DNA of 64,000 nt from JB111 sp049856295 (GTDB lineage: Bacteria > Actinomycetota > Actinomycetes > Actinomycetales > Actinomycetaceae), in NCBI RefSeq assembly GCF_049856295.1, contig NZ_JBNDMZ010000001.1, positions 124,001 to 188,000 on the forward strand, given 5' to 3'. Shown here one piece after another: positions 42,582-50,602 of this stretch. Every line of letters starts with the position of its first letter. The stretch's first letter is position 1. Both the position numbers and the translations under genes were made by a program. The notes under the pieces were generated by a model that made no database searches, was not told the DNA's origin, and was given only the letters and a program-made list of their open reading frames with translations.

Positions 42582-43700
42582 ATGGCCACCGGAGCCCCCG
42601 AACCGACCACCACCCCCGACGGCCCCGCCTACGAGGGCCGTCTCCTCGTCCGCCCCGACGACGAGGTCGTCGACCAGGGCGTCGGCTTCGACGTCGGCAC
42701 CCTGCTCAGCCGCCGCAACGTCCTCGCCCTCGTGGGGGCAGGCGCGGGGGCGACCTTGCTGGCGGCGTGCTCGCCATCGGGCTCGGACTCCTCGACCGCC
42801 GGCGACTCCGTCACGGTGGGTGGCGAGAGCGCGACCGACAGCGCCTCCGCCGGCACGCGCACCGCCTCCGCCGGCACGGGCACCGCCTCCGCCGGCACGG
42901 GCACCTCCTCCACGAGCACGGTCCTGCCCGCCGCCGAGATCCCCGACGAGACCGCCGGCCCCTACCCCGGCGACGGCTCCAACGGCCCCGACGTCCTCGA
43001 GGAGTCCGGCATCGTCCGCTCGGACATCCGACCCAACATCGGCGAGACCACCACGGTCGATGGCGTCGCGCTCACCTTCACGATCCGCGTCACCGACATG
43101 GCGAACAACGACGCGCCGTTCGAGGGCGCCGCCGTGTACGCCTGGCACTGCAACGGCCTCGGCGAGTACTCGATGTACTCCTCCGGCGTCGAGGAGGACA
43201 CCTGGCTCCGCGGCGTGCAGGTGGCCGACGCCAAGGGGGACGTGACCTTCACGTCGATCGTGCCGGGCTGCTACGCCGGTCGCTGGCCGCACATCCACTT
43301 CGAGGTCTACCCGGACGTCGACTCGATCACGGACGCCGAGAACGCGATCGCCACGTCGCAGCTCGCGATCCCGGAGGCGATCCTCGGCGACATCTACGCG
43401 CTCGACGCCTACTCGGGCTCGGGCCAGAACCTCGCCGGGGTCACGCTCTCGACGGACGGCATCTTCGGCGACGACACCGAGGACCTCCAGATGCCCGTGG
43501 TCACCGGCGACCTCGACACCGGGTTCATCGCGACGATCGTCGCCCGCGTGGACACGACCACCGAGCCGACCGGCGGCATGGGCGGCGGTGACATGCCTGG
43601 CGGTGGCATGCCCGGTGGCGGCACTCCGCCCGGTGGCGGTACCCCGCCCGAGGGCGGCCCCGGCGGCACGCCCGGTGACACCTCGACCGACGGGTCCTGA
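42582..43700 (+). CDS. Tat-exported intradiol ring-cleavage dioxygenase-like lipoprotein
   Basis: A 372-residue extracellular lipoprotein. The export signal lies about residue 46 onward: twin-arginine SRRNVLALVGAGAGATLLAAC, ending in lipobox LAAC. A Ser/Thr/Ala-rich linker with repeated SAGTGTA follows. The dioxygenase fold starts ETAGPYPGDGSNGPDVLE. The non-haem Fe(III) ligands (2 Tyr, 2 His) fit VYAWHCNGLGEYSMYS and RWPHIHFEVYP. The tail is Gly/Pro/Met-rich (GGGMPGGGTPPGGG). Intradiol enzymes cleave catechols, but secreted homologues are poorly known. ATG at 42582 follows AAGGAG. It is directly upstream of tatA-tatC-tatB. Confidence 0.9.
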   Translation: MATGAPEPTTTPDGPAYEGRLLVRPDDEVVDQGVGFDVGTLLSRRNVLALVGAGAGATLLAACSPSGSDSSTAGDSVTVGGESATDSASAGTRTASAGTGTASAGTGTSSTSTVLPAAEIPDETAGPYPGDGSNGPDVLEESGIVRSDIRPNIGETTTVDGVALTFTIRVTDMANNDAPFEGAAVYAWHCNGLGEYSMYSSGVEEDTWLRGVQVADAKGDVTFTSIVPGCYAGRWPHIHFEVYPDVDSITDAENAIATSQLAIPEAILGDIYALDAYSGSGQNLAGVTLSTDGIFGDDTEDLQMPVVTGDLDTGFIATIVARVDTTTEPTGGMGGGDMPGGGMPGGGTPPGGGTPPEGGPGGTPGDTSTDGS

Positions 43701-43757
43701 ACCGGCACGCCCCCCGACCTTCTTCCTCCCGCTCGACCCACCGAAAGAGAGACCGAC

Positions 43758-44156
43758 ATGCTCCGCAACCTCACGGGCTGGCACGCCCTCATCATCCTCG
43801 CCACGATCCTCCTGCTGTTCGGCGCCTCGAAGCTGCCGGCGCTCGCCCGCAGCGTCGGCCAGTCCGTGCGCATCCTCAAGAAGGAGGCCGGGACCGACGA
43901 GTCGTCCGGTGATACGGGCAACGTGACGGCCCTGCCCGACGTCGGACACCCCGGTGCGTCCCGCGCAGGCTCCGCGGCGGGCACGGCGTTCGACGGCACG
44001 GCAGTGCCTGACGTCGGAGACCCAGGTATGTCCCGCGCGCCGACCGTGCTGGTCGCGGCGAACGACGCAGGTCCGGCGTCGTCGGCGGGTATGCCACGCG
44101 AGAACGTGACTCCGTCCCCCGAGGTCGCGGGCGGGACTGGGCGGATCGCGTCGTGA
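43758..44156 (+). CDS. tatA: Sec-independent translocase subunit TatA
   Basis: The 132-residue protein begins with a membrane helix (GWHALIILATILLLFGASKL), the FGxxKLP hinge and an amphipathic helix (ARSVGQSVRILKKEAG). The long remainder is Gly/Ala/Pro-rich, with a repeated VPDVGDPG-type phrase. TatA forms the pore through which folded proteins pass. It follows the Tat-signal dioxygenase by 57 bases and overlaps tatC by four (GTGA). The helix has no charged residue, as is common for TatA. TatA/TatE and TatB are hard to separate, but the hinge and gene order support TatA. Confidence 0.9.
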   Translation: MLRNLTGWHALIILATILLLFGASKLPALARSVGQSVRILKKEAGTDESSGDTGNVTALPDVGHPGASRAGSAAGTAFDGTAVPDVGDPGMSRAPTVLVAANDAGPASSAGMPRENVTPSPEVAGGTGRIAS

Positions 44157-45148
44157 CCGCAGCCCCCGCCGCGACGGGGAACCGGATGCCGCTCGCGGGG
44201 CACGCCCGCGAGGCGCGCGACCGGATGCTCCGCTCGGTGGTGGCGCTCGCGGTCGGCACGTGCGGCGGCTTCGTCCTGGCGGACCCGCTGCTCGACCTCA
44301 TGCGGGCGCCGCTCGCCGAGCTCACCGAGTCGCACGTGACCGCGCTCAACCACTCCAGCCTCACCGGGGCGTTCGACCTGACGGTCCGGCTCGCCATCGT
44401 CTCCGGCCTCGTCCTGGCGGCGCCGGTGTGGATCTACGAGGCGCTCGCCTTCCTGCTCCCGGGCCTCACGAGGCGCGAGCGTCGGTTCGTCCTCGCCTCG
44501 CTCGCGGGCGCCCTGCCGCTGTTTCTCGCCGGCTGCCTCGCCGGCCTGCTGCTCTTCCCGCACATGGTGCAGCTGCTGGTCGAGATCTCGTCGACGGAGG
44601 ACCTCACCCTGCTCGATGCCTCCGGGTACGTGAGCTTCGTGCTCAAGGTGGTCCTGACGACCGGTGTCGCGTTCACCCTGCCCGTGGCGGTCGTCGTGCT
44701 CAACGCGCTCGGCGTCCTCCCGGCGCGTCTCCTCGCGCGGACGTGGCGGGTGGTCGTCGTGGTGATCGTCGTGTTCAGCGCCCTCGTCGCCCCCGCCGCC
44801 GACCTGCTGTCGATGGCGCTCGTGGCAGTGACGATGTCCGCGCTGTTCGGGGCCGCGTACGTGATCGCGCTCGTGCACGACCGGATCGCCGCGCGGCGGG
44901 CGCTCGCCAAGGGCGGGGGCACCGGCGCCAACGAGGTGCATGCCGCGAGTGGGGTGCCCGCTGCGGGCGGGGTGGATGCTGCGGACCGGGTGCTCGGTGC
45001 GGACCGGGTGCTCGTTGCGGACCGGGTGCTCGTTGCGGACCGGGTGCTCGGTGCGGACCGGGTGCTCGTTGCGGACCGGGTGCTCGGTGCGGACGCGGCG
45101 GACGACGCTGATCGTGCACAGCACTCGATCTCGGGAGGTGGATCATGA
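44153..45148 (+). CDS. tatC: Divergent TatC translocase subunit
   Basis: TatC recognises twin-arginine signals. Six hydrophobic segments are visible. Recognisable motifs: cytoplasmic start MPLAGHAREARDRML in place of HLxELRxR (the Glu is kept), APVWIYEALAFLLPGLTRRE for the conserved Y..xF..PGL loop, and FSALVAPAADLLSMALVA where others have TPTPDP. It is thus a divergent TatC. After about residue 252 a repetitive tail follows: six copies of the hexapeptide DRVL(G/V)A (44984-45091). GTG overlaps tatA, and the tatB ATG overlaps this stop. Confidence 0.87.
   Translation: MTAAPAATGNRMPLAGHAREARDRMLRSVVALAVGTCGGFVLADPLLDLMRAPLAELTESHVTALNHSSLTGAFDLTVRLAIVSGLVLAAPVWIYEALAFLLPGLTRRERRFVLASLAGALPLFLAGCLAGLLLFPHMVQLLVEISSTEDLTLLDASGYVSFVLKVVLTTGVAFTLPVAVVVLNALGVLPARLLARTWRVVVVVIVVFSALVAPAADLLSMALVAVTMSALFGAAYVIALVHDRIAARRALAKGGGTGANEVHAASGVPAAGGVDAADRVLGADRVLVADRVLVADRVLGADRVLVADRVLGADAADDADRAQHSISGGGS
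44984..45091. repeat. 18-bp in-frame tandem repeat in tatC 3' end
   Basis: Six copies of GACCGGGTGCTCG(G/T)TGCG start at 44984, 45002, 45020, 45038, 45056 and 45074. Each encodes DRVLGA or DRVLVA in the predicted cytoplasmic tail. Confidence 0.95.
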
Positions 45149-45795
45149 CCATCGGGCTCAGCCTGGAGAAGCTGGTCGTCGTGCTGGCGCTGACGAGTTT
45201 CGTCATCGGGCCGGCGCGACTGCCGGGATATGTCGCACGGCTGGCCGAGATCGTGCGGGGCGTGCGCGCCTACGTCGAGGCGACGCGCACCCGGACTGAG
45301 GACGAGCTCGGCGTGCCGCTCGCGGTCGACCAGTGGCGCGACGCCGCACGGCGCTACGACCCGCGCCGCGTGGTGCGCGACGCGCTCGTGGAGCCGGCTG
45401 AACCCGCCCAGCCTGTCCAGCACGCCCATCACGCCGGGGCCGCTAGGCCTGCCGAGCCTGCCGAGCCCGCCGGGGCCGCTGAGCCCGCGGTTCACGCCGA
45501 GCCTGCCGAGCCCGCCGGGGCCGCTGAGCCCGCGGTTCACGCCGAGCCGGCCGAGCCCGCATGGCGTTGGGTGATCGCGGGCGGGAGCTCGGGCCACCCG
45601 CGTCGGATCCGCGTGCCGGTCGAGGTGAGGTCCGAGGCAGGGAATGCCGAGGGGGGAGGCCGCGAGGATTCGGCCGGCGGGTCTGCCGGCGTGCCCGCCG
45701 CCGACGCGCCTCCCGGCGACGACTCCGTCGCCCACGCCGACGCCGCCCCGGCACCGACCACCCGACGGGCCGCCCCCGCAGGAGAACTACAGTGA
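45145..45795 (+). CDS. TatB-like twin-arginine translocase component
   Basis: The 216-residue product starts with a TatA/B-type element: a hydrophobic helix (LEKLVVVLALTSFVIG), GPARLP hinge and an amphipathic helix LPGYVARLAEIVRGVRAYVE. The GP(A/E)RLP wording is typical of TatB. The rest is Pro/Glu/Ala-rich, with a duplicated 15-residue unit GAAEPAVHAEPAEPA (45469-45558). The ATG overlaps the tatC stop by four bases, giving the compact order substrate-tatA-tatC-tatB. In other bacteria TatB works with TatC in signal recognition. Confidence 0.83.
   Translation: MTIGLSLEKLVVVLALTSFVIGPARLPGYVARLAEIVRGVRAYVEATRTRTEDELGVPLAVDQWRDAARRYDPRRVVRDALVEPAEPAQPVQHAHHAGAARPAEPAEPAGAAEPAVHAEPAEPAGAAEPAVHAEPAEPAWRWVIAGGSSGHPRRIRVPVEVRSEAGNAEGGGREDSAGGSAGVPAADAPPGDDSVAHADAAPAPTTRRAAPAGELQ
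45469..45558. repeat. 45-bp direct repeat in tatB-like gene
   Basis: Two adjoining 45-bp copies (45469-45513 and 45514-45558), nearly identical and in frame, encode GAAEPAVHAEPAEPA twice. Confidence 0.92.
45788..45793 (+). promoter_or_regulatory. Candidate -10 box for ribF
   Basis: TACAGT lies at the very end of the tatB-like gene, 57 bases before the ribF GTG. The leader includes CGGAGAGG as a ribosome-binding site. Confidence 0.45.
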
Positions 45796-45850
45796 CCCTG
45801 CGGCGCGACGCGTCGCCCCCGGCAGGGGCACGCACACGGAGAGGCCGACG

Positions 45851-46861
45851 GTGCAGGTCTGGCACGGCACGGACGAGATCCCCGAGAACCTGGGGCCGAT
45901 CGTCCTCACCGTCGGAGTCTTCGACGGCGTCCACCGGGGGCACCGCGCGTTGCTCGCTGCGACGGTCGCCGAGGCCGAGCGGCGCGGGCTGCCCGCCGTC
46001 GCGCTGACGTTCGACCCGCACCCGGCCCAGGTGCACCGGCCGGAGGACGACCTCGTCCTCGTGGCCAACGCCGCCGACCGGATCGCACGCCTCTCGGCGC
46101 TCGGCCTCGACGGCGTCCTCGTCCAGCACTACGACCTCGACTTCGCGTCGGCCGGCCCCGAGGAGTTCGTCACCGAGTACCTCAGGCGCGACCTCGACGT
46201 CGCGTGCCTCGTGGTGGGCGAGGACGTCCGGTTCGGCAAGGACAACGCCGGCGACGCCGAGGTGCTGCGCGAGCTGAGCGACCGCCTGGGCATGGGCCTC
46301 GTGCTCGTGGCCGAGGTCGCGTGCGACCTCACGGGCCGCCGCTGGTCCTCGACCTGGATCCGCCAGTCGCTCGCCGAGGGCGACGTCCACCAGGCCGCCC
46401 GCATCCTCGGTCGGCCCCATCGCCTCCGCGGCGTCGTCGTGCGGGGATTCCGCCGTGGTCGGGAGCTCGGCTACCCGACGGCGAACCTCGCCCCCGACGA
46501 CCTCGGTGTGGTGCCCGCCGACGGCGTGTACGCAGGCTGGCTGCTCCCGGGGCCGTTCGAGTCCCCGGGCGCGGCCGACGCCGGGGCGACCCGCCTGCCC
46601 GCCGCCATCTCGGTGGGCACCAACCCCACGTTCGACGGCACCGAGCGCACCGTCGAGGCCCACGTCCTCGGCCGCACCGACCTCGACCTGTACGACGAGG
46701 AGGTCGTCGTCGAGTTCGTCGCGCACCTGCGGCCGATGGTCGCGTTCGACGGCATCGAGCCGCTGCTCGTGCAGATGCGCGCCGACGTCGAGGACGCGGC
46801 CGGCATCCTCGGAGTCCCGGTCCCGCCGGACCTCGCGCCGGGCTCGGTCACCGCGACCTGA
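45851..46861 (+). CDS. ribF: Bifunctional riboflavin kinase/FAD synthetase
   Basis: RibF turns riboflavin to FMN and then FAD. The N-terminal FAD synthetase shows VLTVGVFDGVHRGHRALL with the HxGH-type motif, LTFDPHPAQV, VVGEDVRFGKDNAGD and RWSSTWIRQSLAEGDV. The C-terminal kinase shows RGRELGYPTANLAP, ADGVYAGW and AISVGTNPTFDG (last His/Asn region VEAHVL). At 336 residues it is normal. GTG at 45851 encodes VQVWHG, the usual actinobacterial beginning. In many relatives ribF lies between truB and rpsO; here about 6.6 kb of extra genes separate it from truB. Confidence 0.96.
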   Translation: MQVWHGTDEIPENLGPIVLTVGVFDGVHRGHRALLAATVAEAERRGLPAVALTFDPHPAQVHRPEDDLVLVANAADRIARLSALGLDGVLVQHYDLDFASAGPEEFVTEYLRRDLDVACLVVGEDVRFGKDNAGDAEVLRELSDRLGMGLVLVAEVACDLTGRRWSSTWIRQSLAEGDVHQAARILGRPHRLRGVVVRGFRRGRELGYPTANLAPDDLGVVPADGVYAGWLLPGPFESPGAADAGATRLPAAISVGTNPTFDGTERTVEAHVLGRTDLDLYDEEVVVEFVAHLRPMVAFDGIEPLLVQMRADVEDAAGILGVPVPPDLAPGSVTAT

Positions 46862-47016
46862 GTCGCGGGTCCGACGGCGCACGGCTCGCGACGTGGGGGA
46901 GAGGTGGGACGACGGGCCGACGACGACGAACGGCCGGCGACGATCCTCCGCTGCCTCGTCGCCCGGTCCCCACGCCGACGCCGGACCGCTGCTCGCGGCG
47001 GTTCGCCGTCGGGTCG

Positions 47017-47823
47017 TCAGGCTGCCGCGAGAGCCGGCTCGAGGAGGCGACCGTCGGCGATGCGTGCGACGGCGTCGACGCCCCCGAGGGTGGACTCGTC
47101 GTGGCTGACGAGCAGCGTCGCGGCGCCGGCCGCGCGCGTGAGCTCGGTGACGAGGTCGACGATCTGCGTGCCCCGCTCGTGGTCGAGGGCCGAGGTCGGC
47201 TCGTCGACGAGGAGGACGGCGGGATCCCCGACGAGCGCCCGGGCGATGTTGACCCGCTGACGCTGGCCGCCGGAGAGCTGGTGCGGCCGTCGACCCAGCT
47301 CGCTGCCGAGGCCGACGCGCGTGAGCATCCGGGCGGCCCGCTCCCGCGCCGCCGTCATGTCGCCGCCGCGCATGTGCGTCCGGACGGTGAGCTGCTCGAT
47401 CGCGGTGAGGCTCGGCAGGAGTCGCGGCTGCTGGAAGACGATGCCGATGCTCGTCCGGCGCAGCTCGGCGCGCTCGCGCTCGCCAAGCGACCGGCCACCA
47501 CCCGTGACGACGCGGTCGCCGATCCGGACGAGACCGGCGTCGGGGAGCGTGAGGGTCGCGGCGACGGCGAGGAGGCTGGACTTGCCGGAGCCAGACGGGC
47601 CGAGCAGCGCCGTCGTCGTGCCGGCGGGGACCGAGAGCGAGACGTCGTCGACTGCGGTGAGCCGGCCGCCCCCGTCGGGGTAGGTGAGCGTGACGTGCTC
47701 GAGCGTGAGGCCGGCGGCGGAGGCCGAGGCTCGGCTTGGGTCGGGGGCGGCGCTGCGGGCGGCGCTGGAGTTGGAGGCGGAGTCGACGGCTGGCGTGGTG
47801 GGCCGAGTGGGCATGGTGGTCAC
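47017..47823 (-). CDS. ABC transporter ATP-binding protein (MacB/LolD type)
   Basis: A 268-residue ATPase. After a Ser/Ala-rich start (residues 1-36) come Walker A ALLGPSGSGKSSLLAVAATL, Q-loop IVFQQPRLLPSLTAIE, signature LSGGQRQRVNIARAL and Walker B VLLVDEPTSALDHERG, with switch His in LLVSHDEST. This class powers FtsX-like permeases, which move lipoproteins, peptides or antibiotics rather than small nutrients. The partner permease follows 127 bases upstream on the same strand (transcribed first). GTG at 47823 follows GAAGGG; ATG 47814 is an alternative. Confidence 0.92.
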   Translation of the reverse strand: MTTMPTRPTTPAVDSASNSSAARSAAPDPSRASASAAGLTLEHVTLTYPDGGGRLTAVDDVSLSVPAGTTTALLGPSGSGKSSLLAVAATLTLPDAGLVRIGDRVVTGGGRSLGERERAELRRTSIGIVFQQPRLLPSLTAIEQLTVRTHMRGGDMTAARERAARMLTRVGLGSELGRRPHQLSGGQRQRVNIARALVGDPAVLLVDEPTSALDHERGTQIVDLVTELTRAAGAATLLVSHDESTLGGVDAVARIADGRLLEPALAAA

Positions 47824-47950
47824 GGCGGGAACCCTTCTGGTGGGTGGCGGAAGGTCGGTCGTCGACGCCGTCAGCGCGGCGGACGGGGAGTCGGGCGGCG
47901 GGTGGGGAGTGAGGCGGCGGGCGAGATCGCGTGTGGCGGAGACTCGGTCG

Positions 47951-49084
47951 TCAGGAGGCGCTGAGTGCCGCGTGGGGATCGACGGACGCGAGGCGGCGCA
48001 GCGCGAGCCCGGCGCCGAGCAGGCCGAGGCCGACGAGGATCGCGACGGGCAGCACGGTGGTCGTCCATCCGACGGCGACCGGCATGACCCCGGAGATCGC
48101 CCACGCCGTCGCCGTGGCGAGGCCGGAGCCGAGGACGGTCCCGGCGAGCAGGACGACGGTGGCCTGACCGAGGGCGTCGCGCATGAGGTAGCCCGTCGAG
48201 GCGCCGAGGGCCTTGAGGACCGCGACGTCGTCGGACCGGCTGATCGTCCACACGGTGAAGAACGAACCGACGACGAGGGCCGAGATCGCGTAGAGGAAGC
48301 CCTGCATCATCATCAGCGAGCCGTTCTCCGAGGAGTACGAGCCGATGGCCTGGAGCGAGTCGCCGCGCGAGACCGTCATGGTCCCGGCCTCGGCGTCGAG
48401 GGCCGCGAGGTCGGCGCCCGAGGTCGTCAGGGCGAGGACGGTGGCGACGTCTCGGCCGGCGGCGGGACCGCCGGTCCCGCCGCCCGCACCGCCGTCGCCG
48501 CCGTCCGCACCGCCGTCGCCTCCGCGCGACGGCGAGCCGACGGCCTGCCAGTCCGCGAGCGTCGTCCACACGACCGGCGTGTGGGAGAAGCTTGCGTCCA
48601 CGTCCGCCACCCCGGCCACGACGAGCTCCTGGCCCGCGACGGCGAGGGTGTCGCCGGCTGCGGCGTCGAGCTCCTCGGCCGCGCCGCCCGAGAGCCAGGT
48701 CGAGCCGTCGGCGAGGTCGACACCCTCGGGCAGGACCGACGCACCGGGCTCGGCACCGAGGACCGTGACGCTCGCGGTGGTGCCGCCGACCGCCGACCGC
48801 GTGGTGGCGACCCCGAGGGGGTCGACCGCCTCGACGCCGTCCGCGCCGGCGAACGCCTCCCGCTGCGCGGCGTCGACCTGCGAGGACGTGAAGCTCGGCT
48901 CCTCGCCGGAGCCGAACGCGAGGTGGTCGGCCGGCAGGTCGGCGATCGCGGACGTCGACTCGCGGGCGAGCCCGGAGGTGAGCGCGGACAGGAAGGTGAC
49001 GAGGAAGGTGATGAGGACGACGACGCCCGTCATGAGGGCGAAGCGTCCCGAGGCGAATCGAAGGTCGCGCCAGGCGACGAACAC
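47951..49084 (-). CDS. FtsX-like ABC transporter permease
   Basis: A 377-residue permease. One membrane helix near the start (FALMTGVVVLITFLVTFLSA, about residues 15-34) is followed by a large extracytoplasmic MacB-like domain. The DNA for residues 185-205 codes a Gly/Asp linker (GGDGGADGGDGGAGGGTGG). Three C-terminal helices form the FtsX domain: MQGFLYAISALVVGSFFTVW, with ISRSDDVAVLKALGASTGYL as coupling helix, then two more. GTG at 49084 has AAGGAG at seven bases. It is divergent from a histidine kinase, which probably senses the transported compound. Confidence 0.9.
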   Translation of the reverse strand: MFVAWRDLRFASGRFALMTGVVVLITFLVTFLSALTSGLARESTSAIADLPADHLAFGSGEEPSFTSSQVDAAQREAFAGADGVEAVDPLGVATTRSAVGGTTASVTVLGAEPGASVLPEGVDLADGSTWLSGGAAEELDAAAGDTLAVAGQELVVAGVADVDASFSHTPVVWTTLADWQAVGSPSRGGDGGADGGDGGAGGGTGGPAAGRDVATVLALTTSGADLAALDAEAGTMTVSRGDSLQAIGSYSSENGSLMMMQGFLYAISALVVGSFFTVWTISRSDDVAVLKALGASTGYLMRDALGQATVVLLAGTVLGSGLATATAWAISGVMPVAVGWTTTVLPVAILVGLGLLGAGLALRRLASVDPHAALSAS

Positions 49085-49252
49085 GGGGACTCCTTGGATG
49101 GTGGGGCGGTGCGCGGGGCACCGGGTCGGTGAGGACCCCAGGCTCGCGCCGACCGCCCCGGTCCCACATCGGCCGTGGTGGACGCTTCCGGGTGCCGCGA
49201 GGTGCACGCCGACCTCCACCCTTTGGCCGATCCGGACGGCACGCCCGCTCCG

Positions 49253-49258
49253 TACTGT
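49253..49258 (+). promoter_or_regulatory. -10 box of the histidine kinase gene (leaderless arrangement)
   Basis: TACTGT ends six bases before the GTG start at 49265. The intergenic region 49085-49264 must also hold the divergent permease promoter, which I cannot place. Confidence 0.55.
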
Positions 49259-49264
49259 GGGCCG

Positions 49265-50602
49265 GTGACCGCCACGCCCGCACCCGGACGGCGAGCCGCG
49301 CGCACCATGCAGGTTGGGCTCGACCTGCTCGCGCTCATGCTCGCCGCGCTCGTCGTGTGGCGGGGCGAGGGCGCCGCGCCCCTCGGCATCGCGTTCGCCC
49401 TCGTCCACGTCGTGGGTCGGCTCGCGCTGGGCCCGGTCGTCACCGTCGGTGGGCACGCCCAAGCCACAGAGAACCACCGCGCCGCCGGGACCGATCGGCC
49501 ACCGCGGACGCCCCGGCCGTGGGCCCAGCTCGCCTGGGTGGGCGTCCTCACCGCGCTCGCGATCGCCGCGGGCGTGCTGAGCGTCGAGGGCATCTGGCTC
49601 GCGTTCCCCGTCTTCCTCCTCCAGCTGCACGTCCTGCCCGCCGCGGCCGGCATCGTCGCGGTCGCGCTCACCACGGTGGTCACCGTGACCATCGGCGTTC
49701 TACGCCATGGGTCCGGGGTCGGCGGCGTGCTCGGGCCGGTGCTCGGCGCCGCGGTGTGCGTCGGCGTGGTCCTCGGCGTCCGGGCGGTCCTCGCGGAGGC
49801 CGAGCAGCGTCGCGAGCTCCTCGAGGACCTCGTGGCCGCCCGGCAGGTGCTCGCCGAGCGCGAGCGTGCCGCCGCGGTGACCGCCGAGCGGCAGCGCCTG
49901 GCGCGCGAGATCCATGACAGCCTCGCCCAGGGCCTGGCCTCGATCGAGCTCGTCCTGCGCGCCGCCGACGGCGCGCTCGCCGCCGGAGACACCAACCGGG
50001 CCACCGATCTCGTCGACACCGCCCGGACCGCCGCCCGCGACAACCTCGCCGAGGCCCGCGCCTTCGTCCGTGACCTCCCGTCCCCGCTCGTGGACACCGG
50101 CCTGCACGACGCCGTCACGCGCCTCGGTGAGCAGACCTCGCGCGGCAGCGGGGTCCGGGTCGACGTCACCGTCACCGGCGACGAGCGGCCCCTGCCGGGG
50201 GTGGTCGAGCAGGCCCTGTGGCGCGTGGCCCAGCAGGCGCTCGCCAACGCCGTCGAGCACGCGGAGGCGACTCGGGCGCACGTCACGCTCACCTACCTCG
50301 GCGACTCCGTCGCGCTCGACGTGGTCGACGACGGCTCCGGGTTCGACCCCACGCGCGTGCTCAGGGCCGCAGATCCGCCTCGCGCGTTCGACGCCGGGGA
50401 ACTCGGCCGGGTGCCCGACGCCGACACCAAGGCAGACTCCGTCGACCACAATCACGACCACGACCACGACCACGAGGACGCCGACGGCCGGGGGACGGGC
50501 CTCGCCGGGATGGCGGACCGGTTGCGCGCCGTCGGCGGGTCGCTCACCGTGGAGTCGGCGCCCGGTTCCGGCACCGCGATCGGGGCGGCGGTGCCGCTGT
50601 GA
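49265..50602 (+). CDS. Sensor histidine kinase (NarL/LiaS-type, HisKA_3)
   Basis: A 445-residue membrane kinase. Residues 15-175 contain about five or six hydrophobic helices. A short coiled coil (AEAEQRRELLEDLVAARQVL) leads to HisKA_3: RLAREIHDSLAQGLASIELV, phosphoacceptor His217. HATPase_c follows with N-box ALANAVEHAEATRAHVTLTY, VVDDGSGFDP and GTGLAGMADRLRAVGGSLTV. Between them, in the ATP lid (about residues 393-409), is VDHNHDHDHDHEDADG, a His/Asp-rich run that could bind metal. The stop overlaps the response regulator GTG. GTG start at 49265 is set by the -10 box. Confidence 0.92.
   Translation: MTATPAPGRRAARTMQVGLDLLALMLAALVVWRGEGAAPLGIAFALVHVVGRLALGPVVTVGGHAQATENHRAAGTDRPPRTPRPWAQLAWVGVLTALAIAAGVLSVEGIWLAFPVFLLQLHVLPAAAGIVAVALTTVVTVTIGVLRHGSGVGGVLGPVLGAAVCVGVVLGVRAVLAEAEQRRELLEDLVAARQVLAERERAAAVTAERQRLAREIHDSLAQGLASIELVLRAADGALAAGDTNRATDLVDTARTAARDNLAEARAFVRDLPSPLVDTGLHDAVTRLGEQTSRGSGVRVDVTVTGDERPLPGVVEQALWRVAQQALANAVEHAEATRAHVTLTYLGDSVALDVVDDGSGFDPTRVLRAADPPRAFDAGELGRVPDADTKADSVDHNHDHDHDHEDADGRGTGLAGMADRLRAVGGSLTVESAPGSGTAIGAAVPL

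Noticed and set aside
45644..45850. 69-codon N-terminal extension of RibF
   Set aside because: It overlaps the tatB-like gene out of frame; RibF begins VQVWHG at 45851 with its own ribosome-binding site.
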